Positions 16,785-26,143 of a stretch of DNA of 64,000 bases are shown here, one piece after another. The notes below the pieces were generated by a model. That model saw nothing but the letters and a program-made list of their open reading frames with translations, did not search any database and had not been told where the DNA came from. Source of the stretch: Clostridia bacterium (GTDB taxonomy: Bacteria > Bacillota > Clostridia > Oscillospirales > Acutalibacteraceae). The stretch covers positions 1 through 64,000 of the forward strand of contig JAFWZR010000019.1 of assembly GCA_017522225.1 (NCBI GenBank), read 5' to 3'. Each line of letters opens with the position of its first letter. Positions within the stretch are counted from its first letter, which is position 1. The position numbers and the translations under genes are program-made.

Positions 16785-18191
16785 ATGGCTAAAAAAGAAA
16801 AAGTTGTTATCGGCGATCAGGGTATTCATGATGCTTCTGTCCTCGGTAAACCAAGAATGCTTGTGCTCGGTGTTCAGCACACATTCGCAATGTTCGGTGC
16901 AACTGTTCTCGTTCCGCTTCTTACGGGACTTAATGTTGCAACAACACTTCTTATGGCTGGTCTCGGAACATTGTTCTTCCACCTTGTAACAAAGGGTAAG
17001 GTTCCTGCGTTCCTCGGTTCTTCATTCGCATTCCTCGGCGGTTATGCCGCTGTTGCTCCTCTTCAGGACGGTATGCCCAATAAAGAAATGCTTCCGTACG
17101 CAGGTCTCGGTGTTGCGGTTGCCGGTCTTGTGTATCTTGTTTTTGCATTGCTTATCAAGGTTGTCGGCGTAACAAAGGTTATGAAGTTCTTCCCGCCTGT
17201 TGTTACAGGACCGATCATCATTGCAATCGGTCTCAGCCTTGCAGGTTCAGCAGTTAACAACTGTAAAGCTTGCTGGCCTCTTGCACTTGTTGCTCTTGCA
17301 ATCGTTATTGTTTTCAATATCTGGGGTAAGGGTATGGCAAAGATTATCCCGATTCTTCTCGGTGTTGTAGGTTCATATCTTGTTGCAGTTGTTGTTGGTA
17401 ACATTATCGGATACGAGCCGATGGCAGTTGATTTCTCAGGTGTTCAGGCTATCATCAATAATATTGCTGAGGGCAACATTTACGGTCCTCAGGGTCTTAT
17501 CTATATTCCTGTTGTTAAGGATGCAACAATTCTTGCTGTTGACTGGAACGAATCCTCAAAGATTGTCAGCTCAATCATTGCTATTGCACCTATCGCTCTT
17601 GCAACAATGATGGAGCACATCGGTGACATTTCAGCTATCAGTGCAACATGCGGCAGAAACTTTATCGCAGATCCCGGTCTTCATAAGACACTCATCGGTG
17701 ACGGTGTTGCAACTTCTCTTGCAGCTCTTGTAGGCGGTCCTGCAAACACAACCTACGGTGAGAATACAGGTGTTCTTGCTCTTTCAAAAGTTTATGACCC
17801 GAAGGTTGTAAGAATTGCAGCTGTTTTTGCAGTTGGCATTTCATTCTTCCCGATCGTTTCTGCAATCATCAGCTCAATTCCGACAGCTATCATCGGCGGT
17901 ATCTCATTCATACTTTACGGTATGATTTCAGGTATCGGTGTAAGAAACGTTGTTGAAAATAAGGTTGACTTCTCAAAGAGCCGTAACCTTATCGTTGCAG
18001 CAGTTATCCTTGTTTGTGCTCTCGGTCTTGGCAGCGTAAGCTTCACAATCGGCAAGGTTGGCATCACACTTACAGCTCTTGCAGTTGCTGCTCTCGCAGG
18101 TATTCTTCTTAACGCTATCCTCCCGGGTAACGACTATGTTTTCAAAGCAGAATCCTACGATAATGCAAAGAAATCAAAGGGTGACAAATAA
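16785..18191 (+). CDS. uraA: Uracil permease (NCS2 / nucleobase:cation symporter-2)
   Basis: A 468-residue integral membrane transporter that imports uracil (or a related nucleobase) with protons. The NCS2 pattern is clear: LGVQHTFAMFGATVLVPLLTGLN at the start, FLGSSFAFLGGYAA, then HIGDISAISATCGRNF and GGPANTTYGENTGVLALSKV in the second inverted repeat, which carries the substrate-binding residues. About 12-14 membrane helices are predicted. I start at ATG 16785, nine bases after AAGGG; the in-frame ATG at 16776 abuts the ribosome binding site. Expression is probably set by the leader attenuator. UraA/PyrP is favoured over xanthine permease by the motif set and the attenuated leader. Confidence 0.9.
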   Translation: MAKKEKVVIGDQGIHDASVLGKPRMLVLGVQHTFAMFGATVLVPLLTGLNVATTLLMAGLGTLFFHLVTKGKVPAFLGSSFAFLGGYAAVAPLQDGMPNKEMLPYAGLGVAVAGLVYLVFALLIKVVGVTKVMKFFPPVVTGPIIIAIGLSLAGSAVNNCKACWPLALVALAIVIVFNIWGKGMAKIIPILLGVVGSYLVAVVVGNIIGYEPMAVDFSGVQAIINNIAEGNIYGPQGLIYIPVVKDATILAVDWNESSKIVSSIIAIAPIALATMMEHIGDISAISATCGRNFIADPGLHKTLIGDGVATSLAALVGGPANTTYGENTGVLALSKVYDPKVVRIAAVFAVGISFFPIVSAIISSIPTAIIGGISFILYGMISGIGVRNVVENKVDFSKSRNLIVAAVILVCALGLGSVSFTIGKVGITLTALAVAALAGILLNAILPGNDYVFKAESYDNAKKSKGDK

Positions 18192-18202
18192 ACAAAAAAT
18201 TT

Positions 18203-18230
18203 AAGGGACTGTGAAAACAGTCCCTTTTTG
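18203..18230 (+). terminator. Terminator of uraA
   Basis: Perfect 10-bp stem AAGGGACTGT/ACAGTCCCTT with loop GAAA, then TTTG. Confidence 0.85.
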
Positions 18231-18247
18231 TGTCATAAAACAAACAG

Positions 18248-18272
18248 TAAAGCCTTGCCGTCAGGCAAGGCT
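18248..18272 (-). terminator. Hairpin downstream of guaB, probable terminator
   Basis: Perfect 9-bp stem AGCCTTGCC/GGCAAGGCT. On the minus strand it is followed by TTACTGTTTG, a weak T tract. Confidence 0.6.
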
Positions 18273-18281
18273 TTTGATATC

Positions 18282-19760
<1,479 letters not shown>

Positions 19761-19801
19761 CTAAACTGTATCTGTTTTTTGTTTATTTTTTGAATTACAT
19801 T

Positions 19802-19830
19802 ATTATAACGCGTATTATTAAAAAATGCAA
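19802..19830 (-). promoter_or_regulatory. Promoter of guaB
   Basis: Minus strand TTGCAT (19830-19825), 17-bp spacer, TATAAT (19807-19802). Confidence 0.75.
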
Positions 19831-19898
19831 TCACTTAAACAATAAAATTTTAAGTTTCAAGCGTGAATATTACCGTGTTTTATCACTGTAATGTCAGC

Positions 19899-20495
19899 TT
19901 ATATGTCTGTTTCGCTTTGTGGTATGTACCAGTATGAATTAAATTGATATAAGTATGTCCGTGCTCCTTTGGGCATCTGTGTCAAAGCGTTAAATATATT
20001 TAAATAATCACCTGCACCCATTCCTGTTGCAAGGATACCCAGTGACAATAAAAATATTTTTTCAGGGAATAACATCCCTATAAGGTACGGTATAATACCA
20101 AAAATAAGATTCGGCAATAAAGACATAAATACGAAACGACAACGACTCATAGTTTCCGGACCGACAACAAACATCATTCCTTGTGAAAGATTGGTGTACA
20201 TATACACATCTTTCTTGAAACAGATTGCGTGCATAAATTCGTGAGGAAAGAGAGTGAGCAGAGAAAGAATGATGCCAAGATAAAATTCTAAAAGCTTATC
20301 CGCTATAAGTTCTCCGCATCTGAAAAAAGCAGGAACTGCCAATACTATCATTATAACAATGGAGGCTGCATTTGCAATCAGTGCTAGCTTTTTAGGGTTT
20401 TCCGGTTCTTTGAATTTAACCGCATTTGGTTTGTGTTCTCCGTGCGGAAGAGTTTCGGTTTCTTTATTGAATTTGCCCATATAATGAAGTGTCAT
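19899..20495 (-). CDS. DUF3267 family putative zincin membrane peptidase
   Basis: 198 residues with about four to five transmembrane helices. The motif PHEFMHA (H85-E86-x2-H89) inside the second hydrophobic region is the H-E-x2-H zinc site of the DUF3267 zincin family, whose substrates are unknown. It follows mltG on the same strand with an 11-base gap and GAGGTG before its ATG, so the two are probably co-transcribed from the promoter at 21389-21417. A membrane or envelope role is likely from this pairing, but no direct evidence links it to peptidoglycan. Confidence 0.75.
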   Translation of the reverse strand: MTLHYMGKFNKETETLPHGEHKPNAVKFKEPENPKKLALIANAASIVIMIVLAVPAFFRCGELIADKLLEFYLGIILSLLTLFPHEFMHAICFKKDVYMYTNLSQGMMFVVGPETMSRCRFVFMSLLPNLIFGIIPYLIGMLFPEKIFLLSLGILATGMGAGDYLNIFNALTQMPKGARTYLYQFNSYWYIPQSETDI

Positions 20496-20506
20496 TTAAT
20501 CACCTC

Positions 20507-21358
20507 TTAAAACAGACCTGCTTCTCTGCCGTTTTTCTGATGCTGTGAAAGTGTGCTTGCATAGTAGAAGTCCTCACCTGTCGGGTCAGTCAGGAAGTAA
20601 TAATAATCTGTATCGGCAGGGTTAACAGCAGCGTTGATTGCCTTGATTCCGGGGTTGCAGATAGGTCCTGCAGAAAGCCCCTTGCAATAATATGTGCTGT
20701 AAAGTGCCATATAACGCTTTATATCCTCGTTCTGATTGTCGAGCTTGACATCCTTCTGATAACCGAGATGGTCGCCAAGCTTCTGTGTGATATAAAAGGT
20801 TGTTACATCGCTCTGTAAAAGCGGGAATGACGGACTTCTGAGTCTGTTATGAAAAACAGAAGAAACCGTTTCACATTCTGCAATGTCCTCGTCACATTCC
20901 TTTTGAATGATTGATGCGAGTGTGAGCATCTCATCCATTGTGTAACCTAGTGCTTCTGCCTTGGCTCTGATTTCATCGGTTACCTGCTTGTTGTAATTAT
21001 CTATAAACTTATCAAGAACAGCCTTAGGGTCAGAGTTGAAATAGAATTCATAAGTATCGGGGAAGATATAGCCTTCAAGAAGAAAAACTCTCTCGTCCGC
21101 ATTTTTAATTTCAATTCCCTCGTACGGCTGATTGCAGATTTCAAGGAATTCAGTGCGCGAGCAGACATTGTTTTCGGCAAGCCTGTCAGCAATTTCAAGG
21201 ATGGTAAAACCCTCAGGGAAAGTAACGGTAACAGTATTTTTAACGGTTGTGGTTGAGCTTTTGGTTGTCAGAAAGGGTACGCCCTCACCCTTGTCACAGG
21301 CAGAAAGGCTGAGCATTATCAAAATACAACAAATTATGGCGGAAACAGTTTTTTTCAT
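20507..21358 (-). CDS. mltG: Endolytic transglycosylase MltG, lipoprotein form
   Basis: MltG cleaves nascent glycan strands within the chain and sets their length. This version has 283 residues. It opens with a lipoprotein signal peptide with lipobox LSAC (C21) instead of the usual single transmembrane helix. The catalytic (YceG-like) domain has LEGYIFPDTYEF (94-105), LASIIQKE (catalytic Glu at 154), FHNRL and the closing NPGIKAINAAVNPADTDYYYF. A LysM-like subdomain of about 50 residues (44-90) precedes it. It is shorter than the ~340-residue E. coli protein because the anchor region is compact. Confidence 0.9.
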   Translation of the reverse strand: MKKTVSAIICCILIMLSLSACDKGEGVPFLTTKSSTTTVKNTVTVTFPEGFTILEIADRLAENNVCSRTEFLEICNQPYEGIEIKNADERVFLLEGYIFPDTYEFYFNSDPKAVLDKFIDNYNKQVTDEIRAKAEALGYTMDEMLTLASIIQKECDEDIAECETVSSVFHNRLRSPSFPLLQSDVTTFYITQKLGDHLGYQKDVKLDNQNEDIKRYMALYSTYYCKGLSAGPICNPGIKAINAAVNPADTDYYYFLTDPTGEDFYYASTLSQHQKNGREAGLF

Positions 21359-21388
21359 ACAATACCTCTGTAAAAATTACTTTTTATA

Positions 21389-21417
21389 ATGATACCTTAA
21401 AAATATTACCATGTCAA
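21389..21417 (-). promoter_or_regulatory. Promoter of mltG
   Basis: Minus strand TTGACA (21417-21412), 17-bp spacer, TATCAT (21394-21389). Confidence 0.65.
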
Positions 21418-21459
21418 TAAATCATACCTTCTGCAAACAATAATACAGGAGGTGAGACA

Positions 21460-21630
21460 ATGAATAAAAATAAGAAAAACAAAAACGAAAAGAAAAAGAT
21501 AAAATTGTCACCGCTTGTTGAGTCGATAATTGCTGATTGGGAAACTGCATCCGAAAGTGATGTGCTAGGCAGCTATACGGGTAATCCCGAAGAGGACGAA
21601 ATGCCTGTCCAGGACGCAGACGATTTATAA
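21460..21630 (+). CDS. Small conserved acidic protein ending in VQDADDL
   Basis: A 56-codon gene with a near-perfect ribosome binding site (AGGAGGTG, five bases before ATG). The protein starts with a lysine-rich run (MNKNKKNKNEKKKIK) and ends acidic, with SDVLGSYTGNPEEDEMPVQDADDL. The pattern G-S-Y-T-G followed by a C-terminal VQDADDL resembles small uncharacterised proteins I recall from Clostridia. No domain or function is known to me. It is too short to contain a globular domain and may be a disordered adaptor. A good terminator (21634-21668) follows directly, so it is a discrete unit. Confidence 0.75.
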   Translation: MNKNKKNKNEKKKIKLSPLVESIIADWETASESDVLGSYTGNPEEDEMPVQDADDL

Positions 21631-21633
21631 AGA

Positions 21634-21668
21634 AAATGTGGGGTAATTTTAGTTTACCCCACATTTAA
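21634..21668. terminator. Bidirectional terminator
   Basis: Perfect 13-bp stem AAATGTGGGGTAA/TTACCCCACATTT with loop TTTTAGT, between the small acidic protein gene and the convergent membrane protein gene. Confidence 0.85.
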
Positions 21669-21678
21669 TATTATTTAA

Positions 21679-23031
21679 TTATTTGCTGTTCATTTTTTTA
21701 ATTTGCATAAAGCTCCAAATCATAACACATACAACAGATACCGTAACACAAATGTTGTGAATCATACCGATGCTTCTGAAATTCTGATACTCTGCATTGC
21801 CTATAAACATATATGCAATGTAAGTGAAAATAACAAAGCAGGGGAGTGCAACGGTGCAGAATTTTTCGTATGTTGTTTTCTGTAAAGCACAACCGCATTT
21901 CTTTGCTGTTACAGCAACAATTGACAACGCAACAACTACGGAAATTGCAGTGAATACAAGCTGTAGGTCAGTTTTATCAAAACGCTCAAGAACAGGTCTT
22001 ACGATAGTTACACCCATCATACCGATATATCCGAGCAGGAAGGTGAATACGGTTTTTACTTTCTCAGGCAGCTTGTCAAAGGTGATTTCGGGAATATTTT
22101 CCTTCTTTTTTAACAATACAACAAAAGCAGTGATTATTCCGCCTGCGATAAAGCCTGTAAAGAACTCCCAGAGTGACCACGCTGCGTAGGTGTCAGGCAC
22201 AGCGTATCCCTTGCCCTCGTACCAGAAGAAGAGATCGGCGAGTGTAATTGCAACGGCAAATGCACCGCAGGTAACTGTACCTGTAAGAGCAGCAACCTTA
22301 TCCTTGATTACGAATCTTGTTGTAATAAGTGCTGCAACAGCGCTGAACGCTGAAGAGATTGTCATAATTTCCTGGAAATAGTTTCTGCCTGCAGAGCTCT
22401 GTCTGCCGAGCACGTCCATAGTGAATTTCTTTGCCCACGCATCGTTGTCAAAGTGCTGCATATATGTCTTGTAAACATCATCGCCGAGTCCGACAGCCTT
22501 CAGGTCATCGGCGAAAGCAGAAATTGCTTCGGGCTGTACAAGCTGAATAACCAGATGTGAAACGGTTGCCTTGGTAATATAATTAACCGCGTAGAAAACA
22601 CCGAGAAGAATAAGTATATGATGAAATTTCCATTGCTTGTCACTGTACGATCTGCCGAGCATAATGCCAAAGAGCGATGCAAGACCAAAGCCGAGGCAAA
22701 GCATCATAAAAACACCCGACCACGGTGAAATGCTGACTAATCTGTCATTGCAGTTAAGAACGCCCGTTATCTGATTCAGAAGTGTTCCCCAGGCAGGGGT
22801 TGTCAGCATAAACGAAAGTGCTGTCAGTGCCGTCCAGGAGATATTCATCTTCTTTCTTTCACCGAGTGCGACGGTCAGGAACAGAACAAAAATAATACCT
22901 GCGTTAAGCAGTCCCCAAGATGAGCCCCATCCGTGAGTACCACGTACACGCCACAACATACCCATCAGCATTGCACCGAGGATAACTATAACGGCGTTGT
23001 AAAGCTTTGATTGTGAGTTATTCTTTACCAT
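21679..23031 (-). CDS. Unrecognised polytopic membrane protein, 450 residues
   Basis: I do not recognise this family. About 12 hydrophobic segments are visible, arranged in two halves around a soluble loop (about 185-225: AISAFADDLKAVGLGDDVYKTYMQ). The N-terminus has a striking WRVRGTHGWGSSWGLLNAG motif immediately after the first helix; a second glycine-rich stretch, SLWEFFTGFIAGGIITAF, occurs in the second half. Both suggest a transport or lipid-linked function, but there is no transporter signature. It has its own promoter (23052-23080), divergent from tarI, and a terminator. Confidence 0.65.
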   Translation of the reverse strand: MVKNNSQSKLYNAVIVILGAMLMGMLWRVRGTHGWGSSWGLLNAGIIFVLFLTVALGERKKMNISWTALTALSFMLTTPAWGTLLNQITGVLNCNDRLVSISPWSGVFMMLCLGFGLASLFGIMLGRSYSDKQWKFHHILILLGVFYAVNYITKATVSHLVIQLVQPEAISAFADDLKAVGLGDDVYKTYMQHFDNDAWAKKFTMDVLGRQSSAGRNYFQEIMTISSAFSAVAALITTRFVIKDKVAALTGTVTCGAFAVAITLADLFFWYEGKGYAVPDTYAAWSLWEFFTGFIAGGIITAFVVLLKKKENIPEITFDKLPEKVKTVFTFLLGYIGMMGVTIVRPVLERFDKTDLQLVFTAISVVVALSIVAVTAKKCGCALQKTTYEKFCTVALPCFVIFTYIAYMFIGNAEYQNFRSIGMIHNICVTVSVVCVMIWSFMQIKKMNSK

Positions 23032-23051
23032 ATAATCCCTCCTATAATGGG

Positions 23052-23080
23052 ATTATAGCACAATAATCACAAGATATCAA
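23052..23080 (-). promoter_or_regulatory. Promoter of the 450-residue membrane protein gene
   Basis: Minus strand TTGATA (23080-23075), 17-bp spacer, TATAAT (23057-23052). It lies back to back with the tarI promoter. Confidence 0.75.
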
Positions 23081-23093
23081 TAACCGAGTTTTA

Positions 23094-23122
23094 TTGACAA
23101 AGGGTGTACAGTATAGTATAAT
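23094..23122 (+). promoter_or_regulatory. Promoter of tarI-tarJ
   Basis: Consensus TTGACA (23094-23099), 17-bp spacer, TATAAT (23117-23122), 35 bases before the tarI start. Confidence 0.85.
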
Positions 23123-23157
23123 TTTGTAGGTAAAATTTTAAAGTGAGGTAATGTTTT

Positions 23158-23865
23158 ATGAATATAGCTGTTGTTCTTGCAGGCGGTTCAGGCAGCCGTA
23201 TGGGTATGGTTGACAGACCGAAGCAGTTTATCGACATTTACGGCAAACCCGTAATCATCCATACACTTGAAGCTTTTGAAATAAACGAAAAAATTGACGC
23301 TATCTGCGTTGTATGTGTCAAGGAGTGGCAGGATGACCTTGCACTCTGGCTCAAGGAGTACGATATCCGCAAGGTGCGTTGGATTGCTGACGCAGGTGCA
23401 TCGCGACAGGAATCTTCACTCAACGCTCTTGATGCAATCAAGGATGTCTGCAGCGATGATGATTATGTTATCATCCACGATGCTGCAAGACCTCTTATTT
23501 CACAGAAGATTATCAACGACAACATTATAAAGGTGCGCGAATTCGGTGCTTGTGATACTGTTGTACCTGCACACGATACAATCATCAGAAGTGTTGACGG
23601 TGAAAGCCTTGACTCAATTCCTGCCCGTAAGGAGCTTTACATGGGTCAGACACCTCAGTCATTTAAGTATTCAATCGTCAGAAAGGCTTATGATGATTAC
23701 TTCGCTATGCCTGAAAACGAGCGTCCCGAAATGACAGATGACTGCGGACTTGTTCTTCACAGCGGTGTTAAAATCGGAATGGCTATGGGCGATAAGCTTA
23801 ATATGAAAATCACAACTATGGAAGATTTGCTTCTTGTCAAGTCAATCGTAAGAACAGGCAGATAA
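23158..23865 (+). CDS. tarI: D-ribitol-5-phosphate cytidylyltransferase (IspD/TarI family)
   Basis: TarI makes CDP-ribitol from CTP and ribitol 5-phosphate. The 235-residue protein has the IspD/TarI fold: VVLAGGSGSRMG (nucleotide loop), DRPKQFIDIYGKPVIIHTLEAF, ASRQESSLNAL, YVIIHDAARPL and the closing DKLNMKITTMEDLLL. The D-x-PKQF variant and the adjacent tarJ favour TarI over IspD. Start ATG follows GTGAGG. The gene is 34 bases ahead of tarJ, clearly an operon. No teichoic acid polymerase, flippase or glycosyltransferase gene neighbours the pair. Confidence 0.85.
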   Translation: MNIAVVLAGGSGSRMGMVDRPKQFIDIYGKPVIIHTLEAFEINEKIDAICVVCVKEWQDDLALWLKEYDIRKVRWIADAGASRQESSLNALDAIKDVCSDDDYVIIHDAARPLISQKIINDNIIKVREFGACDTVVPAHDTIIRSVDGESLDSIPARKELYMGQTPQSFKYSIVRKAYDDYFAMPENERPEMTDDCGLVLHSGVKIGMAMGDKLNMKITTMEDLLLVKSIVRTGR

Positions 23866-23899
23866 ACGGGCTAATTCTCCCAAGGAAGGATGAAGTGTT

Positions 23900-24946
23900 T
23901 TGTTCGCAAAAAGTTACAAAATAACCGAGCCTAAGAGGTTTGAAATATTTGTTGAGGATATTCAGAATAACGATGTGCTTGTCCGTCCCGAATATCTTGC
24001 TGTGTGCAAGGCGGATATCCGTTACTATCTCGGCAACCGCAGTCTTAACGTGCTTAAGAGAAAGTTCCCGATGAGCCTTATCCACGAGGCGACAGGCGTT
24101 GTTGTTAAGGATAAGAACGGAGTTTTTGCACCGGGTCAGCGTGTTGTTATGCTTCCGTGCAGACGTGCCGATGATTGTGACGGTACAAAGTGTGACGAGT
24201 GTGTACGCAATAATCCTCATCTTCTTGATAACTACTGTCCCGATTCCAAGTTCTGCTCAAGTAACTTTGACGGATTCAGTAAGGAGCTTATGGACATCAG
24301 CTCTGACTATCTTGTTCCCATTCCCGACGAGGTCGGTGCAGAGGCAGTATTCTCTGAGCTTATTTCAGTCGGCTGCTGTGCTCTTCGCCGTGCAGGTCTC
24401 ACCAAGGCTAACGCACCAAAGAACATTGCTGTCTGGGGCGACGGAATTATGGGTTACATCATTGCCCTTGTTGCTAAGTACAGTCTTGAGTGTGAGGTTG
24501 ATGTAATCGGTCTTAATAAAGAAAAGCTTGAAGCTTTTGATTTTGCAAACATTTACTATGCAAACGATATCGAGGATTTACCGCGTATGACTGTTGCTAT
24601 TGAGGCAGTCGGTGGAAGTGCATCAGGAATTGCCGCCAATCAGGCAATTGATAAGCTTTATTCAGGCGGTAAGCTTATTCTTTGCGGTGTTGCAAACGAT
24701 AATATTCCGCTTAACACAAGAATGATTCTTGAACACGGTCTTTCGCTCAGAGGCACCACACGAAGCACACGCTGTGACTTTGAGGAAGCACTCGAGCTTC
24801 TTAAAATTAAGGATTTCCGCGAGCGTGTACTCAGACTTCTTCTTTCAACCGTTGAGGTTGATGATATCAAGAAGTATTATGCGGTGTTTGAAAAAGAATC
24901 AAAGTCCACCGCACTCGGCAAAAATATAATGAAAATTTCATTCTGA
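23900..24946 (+). CDS. tarJ: Ribulose-5-phosphate reductase / zinc-type alcohol dehydrogenase TarJ
   Basis: TarJ reduces ribulose 5-phosphate to ribitol 5-phosphate with NADPH, feeding TarI. At 348 residues it is a zinc-dependent medium-chain dehydrogenase: catalytic-domain CKADIRYYLGNR, LIHEATGVV, and a cysteine-rich loop with C-x-G-T-K-C-x2-C (structural zinc-type region), then a Rossmann-like part beginning NIAVWGDGIMGYIIALVAKY (about 170-190). The start is TTG 23900 after AAGGAAGG; no better in-frame ATG exists. Confidence that it is TarJ and not another polyol dehydrogenase rests on its pairing with tarI. Confidence 0.85.
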   Translation: MFAKSYKITEPKRFEIFVEDIQNNDVLVRPEYLAVCKADIRYYLGNRSLNVLKRKFPMSLIHEATGVVVKDKNGVFAPGQRVVMLPCRRADDCDGTKCDECVRNNPHLLDNYCPDSKFCSSNFDGFSKELMDISSDYLVPIPDEVGAEAVFSELISVGCCALRRAGLTKANAPKNIAVWGDGIMGYIIALVAKYSLECEVDVIGLNKEKLEAFDFANIYYANDIEDLPRMTVAIEAVGGSASGIAANQAIDKLYSGGKLILCGVANDNIPLNTRMILEHGLSLRGTTRSTRCDFEEALELLKIKDFRERVLRLLLSTVEVDDIKKYYAVFEKESKSTALGKNIMKISF

Positions 24947-24949
24947 ATA

Positions 24950-24985
24950 AAAACATCGGTTCGTTAATGAACCGATGTTTTTTCT
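24950..24985. terminator. Bidirectional terminator between tarJ and the esterase
   Basis: Perfect 11-bp stem AACATCGGTTC/GAACCGATGTT with AAAA before and TTTTC after. Confidence 0.9.
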
Positions 24986-26052
24986 TGCTCTGCTGTGTAG
25001 TTTTCAACGGCATATTTAAAGCCGTCAATCAGAAATTGTCTTGCTTGCTTTGCGGGTGTGGAGTACGACAGCAGGTCGAATCCGTGGAAGCAACCCTCAA
25101 AGGTTTTAAAGTGCACCTCAACGCCCGCGGCTTCTAAGTTGTTTACATATTCAATGGTTTCGTCCGTAAAAGGCTCAATTGTTCCGACATAGGTGAGAGT
25201 GGGCGGAAGGTCCGAATAATCCGTCTCACGGGCAGGAGCGGCATATTTTGACACATTATCCGTACGGTATGCGTCGCTAAGATAAAGTTCCCACGCAATT
25301 TCGTTTGACTTTGTGTTCCAGATAGGTGCATCGTTGTTTTGTGACGATTCGGTAATCATTCTGTCATCAATCATCGGATACAGAGGCATCTGAAAAGCAA
25401 TATTAACATCGCCCGTATCTCTGGCTTTCAGCGTCACTGCTGCACACAGTCCTCCGCCTGCGCTGTTACCTCCGACAAAAATCTGACTGTCGTTCATACC
25501 GTAGTCTTTTCCGTTTTCCTTAAGCCATAAAAGTGCAGAATAACAATCGTCAAGAGCGGCAGGGTAGGGCGCTGTGGGAGAGTTTGTGTAGTCGGGTGCG
25601 ACAATAACACAGCCTGATGCATCAATAAAGCTCTGGATAAAGCTGAAATCCTGCTCAGGACAGCCGAGACCGTAGCCGCCGCCGTGAATCCACAGAAGTC
25701 CGGGAACATTTTCTTTCGCTTCCTTTGGCGAATAAACGCATAACCTCAGCTGACTGCCGTCCTCACGGGGGATATATATTTCCTCCCTGTTTATTCCTCT
25801 TGTAAGGTCGGGAAGACCGATGTTATCGAGGAACAGATTTGCGATTTTAAAGAATCCGACAGTAAAATTCGGCATTATAATTCGTATAATATTTCCGACT
25901 GTTCTTATTTCAGGATGAATTTCACTTGATTTTACGTTCCAGCTGTCGAACATACCGAGAGTCCTGCTTTCGTTATTATTTGCTGAGGCACAAACCGTGA
26001 GCGGCGTACATATAAAAATAAGACATAAAAGTAATGCTAAAAATCTTTTCAT
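24964..26052 (-). CDS. Secreted alpha/beta-hydrolase esterase (HSL family)
   Basis: A 362-residue hydrolase with a signal peptide (MKRFLALLLCLIFICTPLTVCASA). HSL-family signatures are WIHGGGYGLG (oxyanion hole, 121-130) and GNSAGGG (nucleophile S197). The acid position reads GTIEPFTDE, so the residue usually Asp is Glu here, and the histidine is in GCFHGFD. It should hydrolyse short acyl or acetyl esters outside the membrane, for example on xylan or drugs; substrate unknown. I start at ATG 26052, eight bases after GGAAAGG; the ATG at 26061 abuts that site. Confidence 0.8.
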   Translation of the reverse strand: MKRFLALLLCLIFICTPLTVCASANNNESRTLGMFDSWNVKSSEIHPEIRTVGNIIRIIMPNFTVGFFKIANLFLDNIGLPDLTRGINREEIYIPREDGSQLRLCVYSPKEAKENVPGLLWIHGGGYGLGCPEQDFSFIQSFIDASGCVIVAPDYTNSPTAPYPAALDDCYSALLWLKENGKDYGMNDSQIFVGGNSAGGGLCAAVTLKARDTGDVNIAFQMPLYPMIDDRMITESSQNNDAPIWNTKSNEIAWELYLSDAYRTDNVSKYAAPARETDYSDLPPTLTYVGTIEPFTDETIEYVNNLEAAGVEVHFKTFEGCFHGFDLLSYSTPAKQARQFLIDGFKYAVENYTAEQEKTSVH

Positions 26053-26074
26053 ACAAATCATCCTTTCCGTTTAT

Positions 26075-26103
26075 ATAATAGCAGAAAAAACAGATTAAAA
26101 CAA
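26075..26103 (-). promoter_or_regulatory. Probable promoter of the esterase gene
   Basis: Minus strand TTGTTT (26103-26098), 17-bp spacer, TATTAT (26080-26075). Confidence 0.45.
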
Positions 26104-26104
26104 G

Positions 26105-26143
26105 AAAAAAACTGATATAAACCTCGGCTTATATCAGTTTTTT
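26105..26143 (-). terminator. Terminator of the hydrogenase-sensor operon
   Basis: Perfect 13-bp stem AAAACTGATATAA/TTATATCAGTTTT. The upstream arm includes the last codons of the PHP gene; the minus strand continues TTTTTTCTTG. Confidence 0.85.
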
